Source: Akkermansiaceae bacterium
GTDB lineage: Bacteria > Verrucomicrobiota > Verrucomicrobiia > Verrucomicrobiales > Akkermansiaceae
Direction: 5' to 3'
Length of the DNA: 64,000 nucleotides
Assembly (NCBI GenBank): GCA_903888515.1
Contig: CAISTY010000240.1
Location: forward strand, 1 to 64,000
The notes beneath the pieces were generated by a model. It did no database searches. It was not told the DNA's origin and saw only the letters and a program-made list of their open reading frames with translations. Shown piece by piece: positions 48,881 through 56,717 of this stretch. The position numbers were made by a program, and so were the translations under genes. Positions within the stretch are counted from its first letter, which is position 1. Each line of letters opens with the position of its first letter.

Positions 48881-50347
48881 TCAAGGTGCCGCTTCCAGTA
48901 TGTAAGCATCCTTGCCGTCCTTGACCAACCAGCCATGGGTGGCGAGTTCGGCACGCAGGGTGTCGGAAAGCGCCCAGTTTTTGGCCTTGCGGGCTTGCCA
49001 GCGGGCTTCTGCCAGATCGCGGATCTCTTGCGGGATCTCTGCGGACCCGGTGGGAACCTCATCGGGCAGAATCAGACCGAGTGCGTGCAGCAGGCGCTTG
49101 AATCCGGCAAGGGCTGCGGCGGCATCTTTCCCTGTCAGACTGGAGGCTTCACGCAGCCCGACAAAGAGCCCGCCGAGCGCGGCCGGCGTGTTGAGGTCGT
49201 CGTTGAGGCTGTCCCAGGCGGCTTGGAACGGTCCGAGCCCGGCGGCGGGATCCAACAGCGTGTCGGACCCCATGTTGGCGGCCATGGTGCGGGCCCCCTT
49301 GGCGAGTTTGGCAAGTGCCTCGCGTGCTGCTGTTAGCGAATCGAGGGTGAAATTCAACGACTTCCGATAGTGGCCGCCGAGCAGGACATAGCGGACCTCC
49401 ATCGGCGAGAAACCGCGGCTTTCAAGATCCGATAGAGTGTAAAGATTACCGAGGGATTTCGACATTTTCCCGCCATCGACGAGCAGGTGGGCGAGGTGGA
49501 ACCAGTGTGCGGCGAAATGCCCGCCACAGGCACACACGCTCTGGGCAATCTCGTTTTCATGGTGGGGGAAAACCAGATCGACGCCGCCCGAGTGGAGGTC
49601 GAACGAAGCGCCGAGGTATTCTTGGATCATCGCCGAGCACTCGAGGTGCCAACCGGGGCGGCCATCGCCCCACGGTGATGGCCAATAGTTGGCCCCGTCA
49701 TCCGGGCGGCGGGCTTTCCATAACACGAAGTCGGAAACGCTGTCCTTCTCGTATTCATCGGCGTTCGCGCGGGTGTTCTGGGTTTTTCCGAGATCCAATT
49801 CACGTTGGTCGAGCCGCGAGAGTTTGCCGTAGCCGGGAAATGAGGCGATCTTGAAATAGACCGATGCATCGTCGGATAGATACGCGTGACCTTTCGCTAC
49901 CAACTCCCCTATCATGGCGATTTGCTGTGGAATGTGAGCGACCGCCCCCGGTTCGATGTGCGGCGGCAACATGCCGAGTTGCGCGCAGTCGGCATGGAAT
50001 TGCGCCGTCCATGCCGCGGTGAAATCCGCTAGAGATTGGCCGGCCTTGTGGGAATCGCGGATGGTTTTGTCGTCCACGTCGGTGATGTTACGGACGTGGA
50101 ATGTGCGGGTGCCGCCGGTTTCCAAGGTGCGCCGCAGCACGTCCTGCAATACGAAGGTGCGGAAATTTCCAATGTGCGCCGGCCCGTAAACGGTGGGCCC
50201 ACAACAGTAAAACCGATAGGTCGAGCCATCCATCGGGCGCAGCGCGCGTTCGGTCCGGGTCAGCGTGTCAAATAACCGCATGACCGGGGTGTAGTGAACG
50301 GAAAGCCAGGAGTCGAGCGCGAAGAACGGAAAGCGGTGAGCGGCCAC
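48881..50347 (-). CDS. cysS: Cysteinyl-tRNA synthetase
   Basis: YCCGPTVYGPAHIGNFRTFVLQDVLRR; DLHSGGVDLVFPHHENEIAQS; KMSKSLGN. Confidence 0.97.
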   Translation of the reverse strand: MAAHRFPFFALDSWLSVHYTPVMRLFDTLTRTERALRPMDGSTYRFYCCGPTVYGPAHIGNFRTFVLQDVLRRTLETGGTRTFHVRNITDVDDKTIRDSHKAGQSLADFTAAWTAQFHADCAQLGMLPPHIEPGAVAHIPQQIAMIGELVAKGHAYLSDDASVYFKIASFPGYGKLSRLDQRELDLGKTQNTRANADEYEKDSVSDFVLWKARRPDDGANYWPSPWGDGRPGWHLECSAMIQEYLGASFDLHSGGVDLVFPHHENEIAQSVCACGGHFAAHWFHLAHLLVDGGKMSKSLGNLYTLSDLESRGFSPMEVRYVLLGGHYRKSLNFTLDSLTAAREALAKLAKGARTMAANMGSDTLLDPAAGLGPFQAAWDSLNDDLNTPAALGGLFVGLREASSLTGKDAAAALAGFKRLLHALGLILPDEVPTGSAEIPQEIRDLAEARWQARKAKNWALSDTLRAELATHGWLVKDGKDAYILEAAP

Positions 50348-50411
50348 CTTCCCGGATCTTCTCCGGTGTCATTTATTTTTGAGACAACAGGGTGCAAGGG
50401 TCATTGGGCAC

Positions 50412-51491
50412 TCATTTTCTGCTCGTAATTTCCCTGAACAAAGCGGTTTCCTTGGGATCAAACGGAGATCCGTCTTTCCGCAACAGATCATGAAACCAAC
50501 GTTGCGGCTCGGGAGCATCCTTTTTGGTGCCCCATGCGTAGATCGTCTGAGTCTTGCCGGAAACGAGCCCCCAGTTGTAGCAGCCGACATTCTCTTTCTT
50601 GAAGATAGGCAGGCACGCATTTACCTCGCTGTGACCACGCCGCAGCCATTCCGTGCAGATCACCGCGCGGCCGTGCTTTTTCAAATCGCGAATCTCTGCC
50701 GAAAGCTTACCCGCATCATGGTAGTTGTGGAACGTAATGACATCGGATGCGGCAAGCTGGAAGTCGTTCAGTTCCCGATTCCCGAACCATATCCCCGCAC
50801 TGAGCGGTTGGTCTGGTTTGGCAGCACGGGCCCACTCAAATGCCTTCTTCAGGAGGGGTAGTGATCTGCTTTCCTGGCCGCTATTGCCTGGCTCATTGTA
50901 CAAGTCCCACAAGAGAATGCGTTTGTCCCGAGCGAACGTGCCGATGACATCTTTCACGTACCGCTCCAGCCGAGGCCAAGACTCGGGATTGTTGACAACC
51001 GACTTGCCGGGACTCTGCAACCAGCCGGAATTATGGATGCTGGGGACCGGCTCCGGCTGCTTGCCAATTTTCGGGTTGCCGTTCCAGCAGTCGTCGAAAA
51101 GCACGAACATGGGTCTAATACCGTACTTCTCAGCTATGCCAAGGAACCCTTCGATACGATTCTTGAACCCCTTGGCATCCGCTTCCCATGCCAAGTCATG
51201 GAGATAAACCCTGACCGTATTCATCCCGAGATCAGACGCCCACTTCAGTTCTCTGTCGATGCTAGCGGGGTCGAATGTGTCGCTTTGCCACATTTCAAGC
51301 TGGTTGATCGCAGTGCTGGGAATGAAGTTGCAGCCAACCAGCCAGGGCTGTTTGTCGTACCATTGGTTTGCCTTTTCTGCTGTCCACCGGTTCATTTCGG
51401 TGGCTGGTCCAGACTTTGTTTCTTCGGCATGGGCAGGCAAACTGGACATTGCACCCAAAATCACGATCATCAGCATAAAAATGTGTCTCAT
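50412..51491 (-). CDS. GH5-like cellulase/mannanase family protein
   Basis: Signal peptide; NTVRVYLHDLAWEAD; ILLWDLYNEPGNSGQ; TEWLRR. Confidence 0.82.
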   Translation of the reverse strand: MRHIFMLMIVILGAMSSLPAHAEETKSGPATEMNRWTAEKANQWYDKQPWLVGCNFIPSTAINQLEMWQSDTFDPASIDRELKWASDLGMNTVRVYLHDLAWEADAKGFKNRIEGFLGIAEKYGIRPMFVLFDDCWNGNPKIGKQPEPVPSIHNSGWLQSPGKSVVNNPESWPRLERYVKDVIGTFARDKRILLWDLYNEPGNSGQESRSLPLLKKAFEWARAAKPDQPLSAGIWFGNRELNDFQLAASDVITFHNYHDAGKLSAEIRDLKKHGRAVICTEWLRRGHSEVNACLPIFKKENVGCYNWGLVSGKTQTIYAWGTKKDAPEPQRWFHDLLRKDGSPFDPKETALFREITSRK

Positions 51492-51554
51492 TTCGTTCTC
51501 CTTTTCAGTTCTTGCACCACAGTGTTAATCAGCGACCGGTCGGGTTTGGGGAGT

Positions 51555-51576
51555 GATACACGACGCGTCGTGTATC
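51555..51576. repeat. 22-bp perfect palindrome inside a larger inverted repeat (about 51536-51594)
   Basis: gatacacgacg|cgtcgtgtatc; outer arms cgggtttg/caaacccg. Confidence 0.92.
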
Positions 51577-51800
51577 AGGGGGCAAACCCGACCCGGAAGT
51601 GCTGGACTTCGTCCAGCGCCGCCGTAAAACGGCGTCAGACAAGCCCCTTCTATCGACCCCGCGCCGTTTCCGCAAGAGAAATTCTTCGACAGAGAATTCT
51701 TCGGCTTTCTTCACCGCATGGATTAACCGCCAAGTCGCCGCCAAGGGATGCGGATGAGGAGGTCACGGGTCACGAGTTGATGGGTCATGGGTGAAGAGAT

Positions 51801-51954
51801 TGAGGATTGAGGATTGAGGATTGAGGATTGAGGATTGAGGATTGAGGATTGAGGATTGAGGATTGAGGATTGTGGATAGTGGATAGTGGATAGTGGATAG
51901 TGGATAGTGGATAGTGGATAGTGGATAGTGGATAGTGGATAGTGGATAGTGGAT
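51801..51954. repeat. Two-phase heptamer array: (TGAGGAT)10 TGTGGAT (AGTGGAT)11
   Basis: Counted directly: 22 consecutive 7-nt units. Confidence 0.97.
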
Positions 51955-52055
51955 GATCTTCGATCCACGATCCTCGATCTCCTATCTCCGAGGGGAGGAT
52001 AGCCGTCCCGGCCAATACTGTTCAATTAGCATTTGAAAGCCACTTTCTTGTCGAG

Positions 52056-52415
52056 TTATTGATGTGCCGCCACGCTCCTCTGCTTTGATTGTCGATTGAA
52101 GGTTGTTGATTTTTGATTGGTGAAGTGAGCTTGCTTGGCGCGGATGCTCGGTTTCAAGCTCAGAGCATCATCCCACCGCAAACCCCAATTCTCGATGCAC
52201 ACCCTAACTGAACAACCCACATTCTCATTCTGGACGGCGCGGGAGTATCCCCAACCGTCGGAACAATCAAGGCAGCCTGCAATCACATGGCCAAGCTCGA
52301 ACTCCGCAGTGTCATCAAGGGACAAGACGACCCACTCACCGCTCGCGTGGCATGACTCAGCAAAAACGCCTCGATCATTCTTCGCTGTCAGTGTAATCTT
52401 TCGATATGGGACCAT
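52056..52415 (-). CDS. Hypothetical protein
   Basis: ORF only; MVPYRKITLTAKNDRGVFAESCHASGEWVVLSLDD. Confidence 0.45.
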   Translation of the reverse strand: MVPYRKITLTAKNDRGVFAESCHASGEWVVLSLDDTAEFELGHVIAGCLDCSDGWGYSRAVQNENVGCSVRVCIENWGLRWDDALSLKPSIRAKQAHFTNQKSTTFNRQSKQRSVAAHQ

Positions 52416-52430
52416 TGTGCGGGAGATGGC

Positions 52431-52757
52431 TCACATCATGACAGCAAACACAATCGCGGCAACGCTCAGGCATAGAGAAATCACGGAAAAGATCGCCAAA
52501 AACCGCAATCGCGACTCCTGCGACTCATTCAATTCCGTCTGGACTCTCAATTCGTTCGCGGTCGCTTGTAACTGCTCCAAGGCGCTTGCGACTACTTCTC
52601 CCATGCGGAGTAAGTCTTCTTCTAGCTTCTTGATTCTCTCTTCCGGTGCCCCGCTTTTAGGGAGAGATCGCCGTTCTCCGAGTGTTGCTACGATACCGCT
52701 TGCAGATGCGATCAGCGGGGTGAGTGCCTTGATGATTGGAATGATCTGGATAGCCAT
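52431..52757 (-). CDS. Hypothetical protein with N-terminal hydrophobic segment, coiled coil and C-terminal TM helix
   Basis: MAIQIIPIIKALTPLIASASGIVATLG...IKKLEEDLLRMGEVVASALEQLQATANELRVQ...FLAIFSVISLCLSVAAIVFAVMM. Confidence 0.65.
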   Translation of the reverse strand: MAIQIIPIIKALTPLIASASGIVATLGERRSLPKSGAPEERIKKLEEDLLRMGEVVASALEQLQATANELRVQTELNESQESRLRFLAIFSVISLCLSVAAIVFAVMM

Positions 52758-52871
52758 ATTATATTTTTTCCGCACAACGTTTTTGTGATGGCGGCCGCGT
52801 GGTTGAGGTGATTCAGCGGGGTGGTTGAGGAGCTTCTGGCGGCTTGCCATCCACTACTTGTTCTGCCTGGG

Positions 52872-53191
52872 TCAATCGTCGATCTCCTCGAGTAGCGTCT
52901 TCAATGCTTTGATCAATTGTGCTTTGGCATCCGTCTTGTCGTCAACGTGCTCGGTATATGCGACACTCTTGATTCCTAGCCTTCCCTTAACGATCTCCGA
53001 TGTGGGATCATGGGATAGCACAATATCTGCAACCATCTGCGGATCGACGGCTTCAACCACCAAGGTGGATTTGTTCCGCATCTTGACCGTGAGGATGTCG
53101 CCTTCTATGCGGCCGGATGCGACCTCCCATGAATTCCAAAGGAGTTTGACCGTGGGTTCTTTGTCGGTGATGATTACAAGTCGTCTCATAT
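52872..53191 (-). CDS. Small hypothetical protein
   Basis: MRRLVIITDKEPTVKLLWNSWEVASGRIEG...; leader ATATAATATG shared with the neighbouring gene. Confidence 0.6.
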
Positions 53192-53220
53192 TATATTTGT
53201 TTTTGCAGAACGATGAGCAC

Positions 53221-53314
53221 ATCCACCACTAGGAGCGGGGGCGGGCGCGGATCAAGGGGTTGATGTTGCAAATACGGAATGTCATGGTAACAGAACGGCT
53301 CCTAGTGGTTGGAT
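53221..53314. repeat. Long-loop inverted repeat between small ORFs
   Basis: atccaccactaggagc (53221-53236) and gctcctagtggttggat (53298-53314). Confidence 0.75.
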
Positions 53315-53351
53315 GATGCGGCTTGTTCTCCGGTCTTTTTCTATGTGCGGG

Positions 53352-53801
53352 TCATTTGGGCCAGAGTTCTTCATTGCTTCCGCTCTCGTAGCTCACTGAC
53401 GCATCAAACTCCCACTCAGATTCATCCTTGCCAGTGAGCCTCGCCCACGCATTACGTTGGGGATAAAGCAAGGCCTCACACCATCCATCAAGTGTCTTTG
53501 GCATCAGTTGTGGATTCGCTAGCGTCGCTTCATAATGCTCCTTACCCTGTGCCACTACAAAACACCTTGCATACAGGAATGCATCGTCGGAATCTCCCGA
53601 CTCGCCAGACTCATTGGCGAACACCTCGCCATCAAGCGCATACAAGCACTGTGACAAATGCTCCTCAAATGCTTCCAACTCTGTGATCGGTAGTGATGAG
53701 AGTTGTTCTTCGAGTGGCGCAATAGCCGTATCTTCGTCGCCTACAAGAAGGGCCTCTTTGTCGATGCTCTCGATGTGATGCCAAAATTCGTCGCGTGTCA
53801 T
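53352..53801 (-). CDS. DUF4240-like protein
   Basis: MTRDEFWHHIESIDKEALLVGDEDTAIAPLEEQLSSLPITELEAFEEHLSQCLYALD...DDAFLYARCFVVAQGKEHYEATLANPQLMP. Confidence 0.65.
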   Translation of the reverse strand: MTRDEFWHHIESIDKEALLVGDEDTAIAPLEEQLSSLPITELEAFEEHLSQCLYALDGEVFANESGESGDSDDAFLYARCFVVAQGKEHYEATLANPQLMPKTLDGWCEALLYPQRNAWARLTGKDESEWEFDASVSYESGSNEELWPK

Positions 53802-54165
53802 AGGTCTTCTTTTTCTTGGAGAACAGTGTTGTTCGCCGTGAGGAGGGTGGATAAGTGTTGCGTGGGGGACAAGCGAATTCTGATAATCGATCACGCGGCA
53901 CGCTGATTTACAGACGGTTGGGACTTTGGTTTTGATGCCAGGAATTTCAGGTGGGTTGTTTTTTCAGGAATTGCAAATCAAACAGATATGCCTTCCTCAA
54001 GGTGATGCGATTTCTTGGATACACGGAATATCCATGGATACGAATGATGCGTATTTTTGATTGCCGCGCCCGCGCGCATCCACCATAACCGTCGCTCCTG
54101 TAAACGCCGTGGTGACTGTGTTGCGGCGGCACAACAACAAAGCAAACCAACAGACAGACATCCAC

Positions 54166-54609
54166 ATGAGCAACCACATCCCAATGATCAGTTCCGCCGT
54201 CGCGGGACCTCTCGGCGTCATCCACCTGCCCCGCCTTTGGCAGAAAGCCTCCCTCGAAGCCTGCGGCAAGCTGCACCCCGACTATCCGGGCATCGGCAAA
54301 GGTTACGACAGCATGGTCCTCGCCGCCCTTGGCCTGAGCGAAGCCGCCGTGCGCGAGTTCATCAAGAGCAAGAAGCCCAGCTACACCCAGTTCGAAGCGT
54401 GGATCAAAACCCAGCCGGGCGTGAAGCTTGACAAGGCCACCATCTACAAAAACAACGTCGCCATTCAGGGCTACATCCACGACGACGCCACTCGCCAAGA
54501 CATCCTCGCCGCCTGCGGCCTCGCCGATGACGGTTCGGTAAACCCCGGCGCGGTCGATCTCAACAACCTCGACGACTGGGCGACCTTCCATAAGGAAGTC
54601 CTCTCCTGA
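54166..54609 (+). CDS. DUF5069-like protein
   Basis: MISSAVAGPLGVIHLPRLWQKASLEACGKLHPDYPG. Confidence 0.65.
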   Translation: MSNHIPMISSAVAGPLGVIHLPRLWQKASLEACGKLHPDYPGIGKGYDSMVLAALGLSEAAVREFIKSKKPSYTQFEAWIKTQPGVKLDKATIYKNNVAIQGYIHDDATRQDILAACGLADDGSVNPGAVDLNNLDDWATFHKEVLS

Positions 54610-54628
54610 GTCTCGCGGCTTTCATTTC

Positions 54629-55441
54629 ATGCAAATCCCACTCGAAGACACCGCCGCCGACATCGTCGGCAAGGCCATGCGCGGCCTTCAGATCACCGAC
54701 GAGCAGGTAGCCGCCCAGGCCGGTGTCGCCGCCGCCGCCGTCGCCAGCCTGCGCGAGGGTGCTTACGACGAAACCACCGCGCGCGCCGTCGCGGCGGTGC
54801 TGCACGTCGGGGCCGACGCGCTTTCGGCGATGGGCCACAAAGCATGGCGTCCCCGGCCCGTCGAGATCGCCGGCCTCGCGTGCTTCAACACGCACTTCGA
54901 GGACATGACCGTGAACAGCTACCTCGCCTTCGACCGTGCCAGCGGCCAGGCCGTCGCGTTCGACACCGGCGCGGATTGCAGCGGGATGCTCGAGTTGCTC
55001 GCGCGGGAAAAACTCACGCTCAAGCTCATCCTCATCACCCACACCCACACCGACCACATTCTCGAACTCGACCGGCTCAAGGAGAAAACCGGCGCGCCCG
55101 CGTTCGTCAGCGACCGCGAACCGCTCGACGGCGCGAAGCCTTTCGCCGCAGGGCGCGAGTTTTCGTGCGGCGCTCTCCGCATCGGCACACGGCTCACGTG
55201 GGGCCACTCACCGGGTGCCATTACCTACGTCATCTCCGGCTTGGAAAAGCCCGTCGCCATCGTTGGCGACGCCGTCTTCGCCAGCTCCATGGGCGGTGGC
55301 GGCATCTCCTACGCCGCCGCCCTCCGCACCAACCGCGAGGAAATCCTCACCCTCCCCGACGCCACCGTGCTCTGCCCCGGTCACGGCCCGCTCACCACCG
55401 TCGGCGAGGAAAAGGCGCACAATCCCTTCTTCACCGCCTGA
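54629..55441 (+). CDS. MBL-fold metallohydrolase with an N-terminal HTH-like extension
   Basis: LILITHTHTDHILELDRL; VAIVGDAVFASSMGG; N-terminal ITDEQVAAQAGVAAAAVASLREG. Confidence 0.82.
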   Translation: MQIPLEDTAADIVGKAMRGLQITDEQVAAQAGVAAAAVASLREGAYDETTARAVAAVLHVGADALSAMGHKAWRPRPVEIAGLACFNTHFEDMTVNSYLAFDRASGQAVAFDTGADCSGMLELLAREKLTLKLILITHTHTDHILELDRLKEKTGAPAFVSDREPLDGAKPFAAGREFSCGALRIGTRLTWGHSPGAITYVISGLEKPVAIVGDAVFASSMGGGGISYAAALRTNREEILTLPDATVLCPGHGPLTTVGEEKAHNPFFTA

Positions 55442-55480
55442 TTTTTCACCCACAACCTCAACCTCAAAACCTCATCAACC

Positions 55481-56380
55481 ATGTCTGAAAAAATTGGATT
55501 CGTCGGTGTCGGTCGCATGGGAGCCAACATGGCCCGCCGCCTCAAGGAGTGCGGCTACAACGTCACCGCCGTCCATGACGTGAACCGCAAAGGCGCCGCC
55601 GAACTCGCCGCGGAAATCGGCGCGGAAGCCTGCACCAAACTCGCCCGCGTCACCGAGTTGAGCGACATCGTCATCACCGTCGTCACCGACGACAAGGCGC
55701 AGCTCGCCATCTTCACTAACAAGAAAGACAACCTGCTGCAAGGCGCGGAAGGCCGCGCGTTCATCAACTGCGCCACCATTTCTCCGAAGACCCACGTCAA
55801 GGTCGAGAAGCTCGCCAAAAAAGCCGGGGCCTCCAGCCTCGAAGCCTGCATGGCCTCGTCCATCAACCAGGCCCGCGACGGCACGCTCTATCTCATGTGC
55901 GGCGGCGAAAAGGGCGTCTTCGACAAACTCAAGCCACTCCTCACCACGCTCTCCGACGAAGGCAAGCTCCTGCGCTATATCGGCAAAGCCGGCCAGGCCG
56001 CGCAGGTCAAGGCGCTCGTCAACATGGTGATGAACATCAACACCGCCGGCCTCGCCGAAGGTCTCGGCCTCGGCGCCGCGCTCAAGATCGACCTCAAGAC
56101 GCTCATGGAAGTCTTCTCCCAAACCGGCGCCAACAGCCGCGTGCTGGTGACCGACGGCGAAGACATGGTCAACCGCGACCACTCCTGCTTTTTCAGCGCC
56201 GCCCACGCCGCCAAGGACAGCGGCATCGCCCTCAATCTGGCCAGGGAACGGAAGCTCAACCTCCCCCTCGCCGCCGCCACCCTCGCCCAATACACCAAGC
56301 TCACGAAGCTCGGCTTCGGCGGACTCGACAAGAGCGGCATCGCCGAACTCACGTTCAAAGGCCGCGGGAAGAAGAAGTAG
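55481..56380 (+). CDS. NAD(P)-dependent oxidoreductase, 3-hydroxyisobutyrate dehydrogenase family
   Basis: IGFVGVGRMGANMARRLKECGYNVTAVHD; GKAGQAAQVKALVNMVMNINTAGLAEGLGL. Confidence 0.92.
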   Translation: MSEKIGFVGVGRMGANMARRLKECGYNVTAVHDVNRKGAAELAAEIGAEACTKLARVTELSDIVITVVTDDKAQLAIFTNKKDNLLQGAEGRAFINCATISPKTHVKVEKLAKKAGASSLEACMASSINQARDGTLYLMCGGEKGVFDKLKPLLTTLSDEGKLLRYIGKAGQAAQVKALVNMVMNINTAGLAEGLGLGAALKIDLKTLMEVFSQTGANSRVLVTDGEDMVNRDHSCFFSAAHAAKDSGIALNLARERKLNLPLAAATLAQYTKLTKLGFGGLDKSGIAELTFKGRGKKK

Positions 56381-56469
56381 CAGGCCGCGTTTTTCTCCGC
56401 CCTCCTGTTGCCAGCAGGAAAGCCCGGCTCGGGCCATGTCTTTGAAAAAATCACCCCGGTCCCGGGGAC

Positions 56470-56700
56470 CTAACGGACGGGCCGCCCGCACGCGGTCAGT
56501 GGAAGTGGAGATGTCGGCGTTGACTTCATAAAGGTGGAAGGTCTTGTCATTTTTCGGCCGGAAGCAGAACACGACGCGCTTGCCATCATATCCCCAGCTC
56601 CGCCTACGGCACCCAGTTCGTCGTTCAAACCTCCAGAGACCTCCAGACGTGGACGGATGTTCTGCAATTCTTTGCTTGCCTTCCCAATGCGGAACCGTTA
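56470..56700. pseudogene. Short coding remnants between genes
   Basis: Minus strand FCFRPKNDKTFHLYEVNADIST; plus strand SAYGTQFVVQTSRDLQTWTDVLQ, neither part of an intact gene. Confidence 0.35.
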
Positions 56701-56717
56701 ATTTCTAGGCAGATTGA

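Noticed and set aside
51801-51954. CRISPR-like array
   Set aside because: Units are 7 nt with no spacers and no cas genes nearby; it is a simple tandem heptamer array.
51723-52025. ORF encoding STIHYPLSTIHYPL/SSILNPQ repeats
   Set aside because: Translation of the heptamer array in an open frame; no independent evidence of coding.
53221-53314. Integron cassette array
   Set aside because: Only one attC-like repeat, wrong orientation relative to the genes, and no integrase in the window. Kept only as a weak finding.
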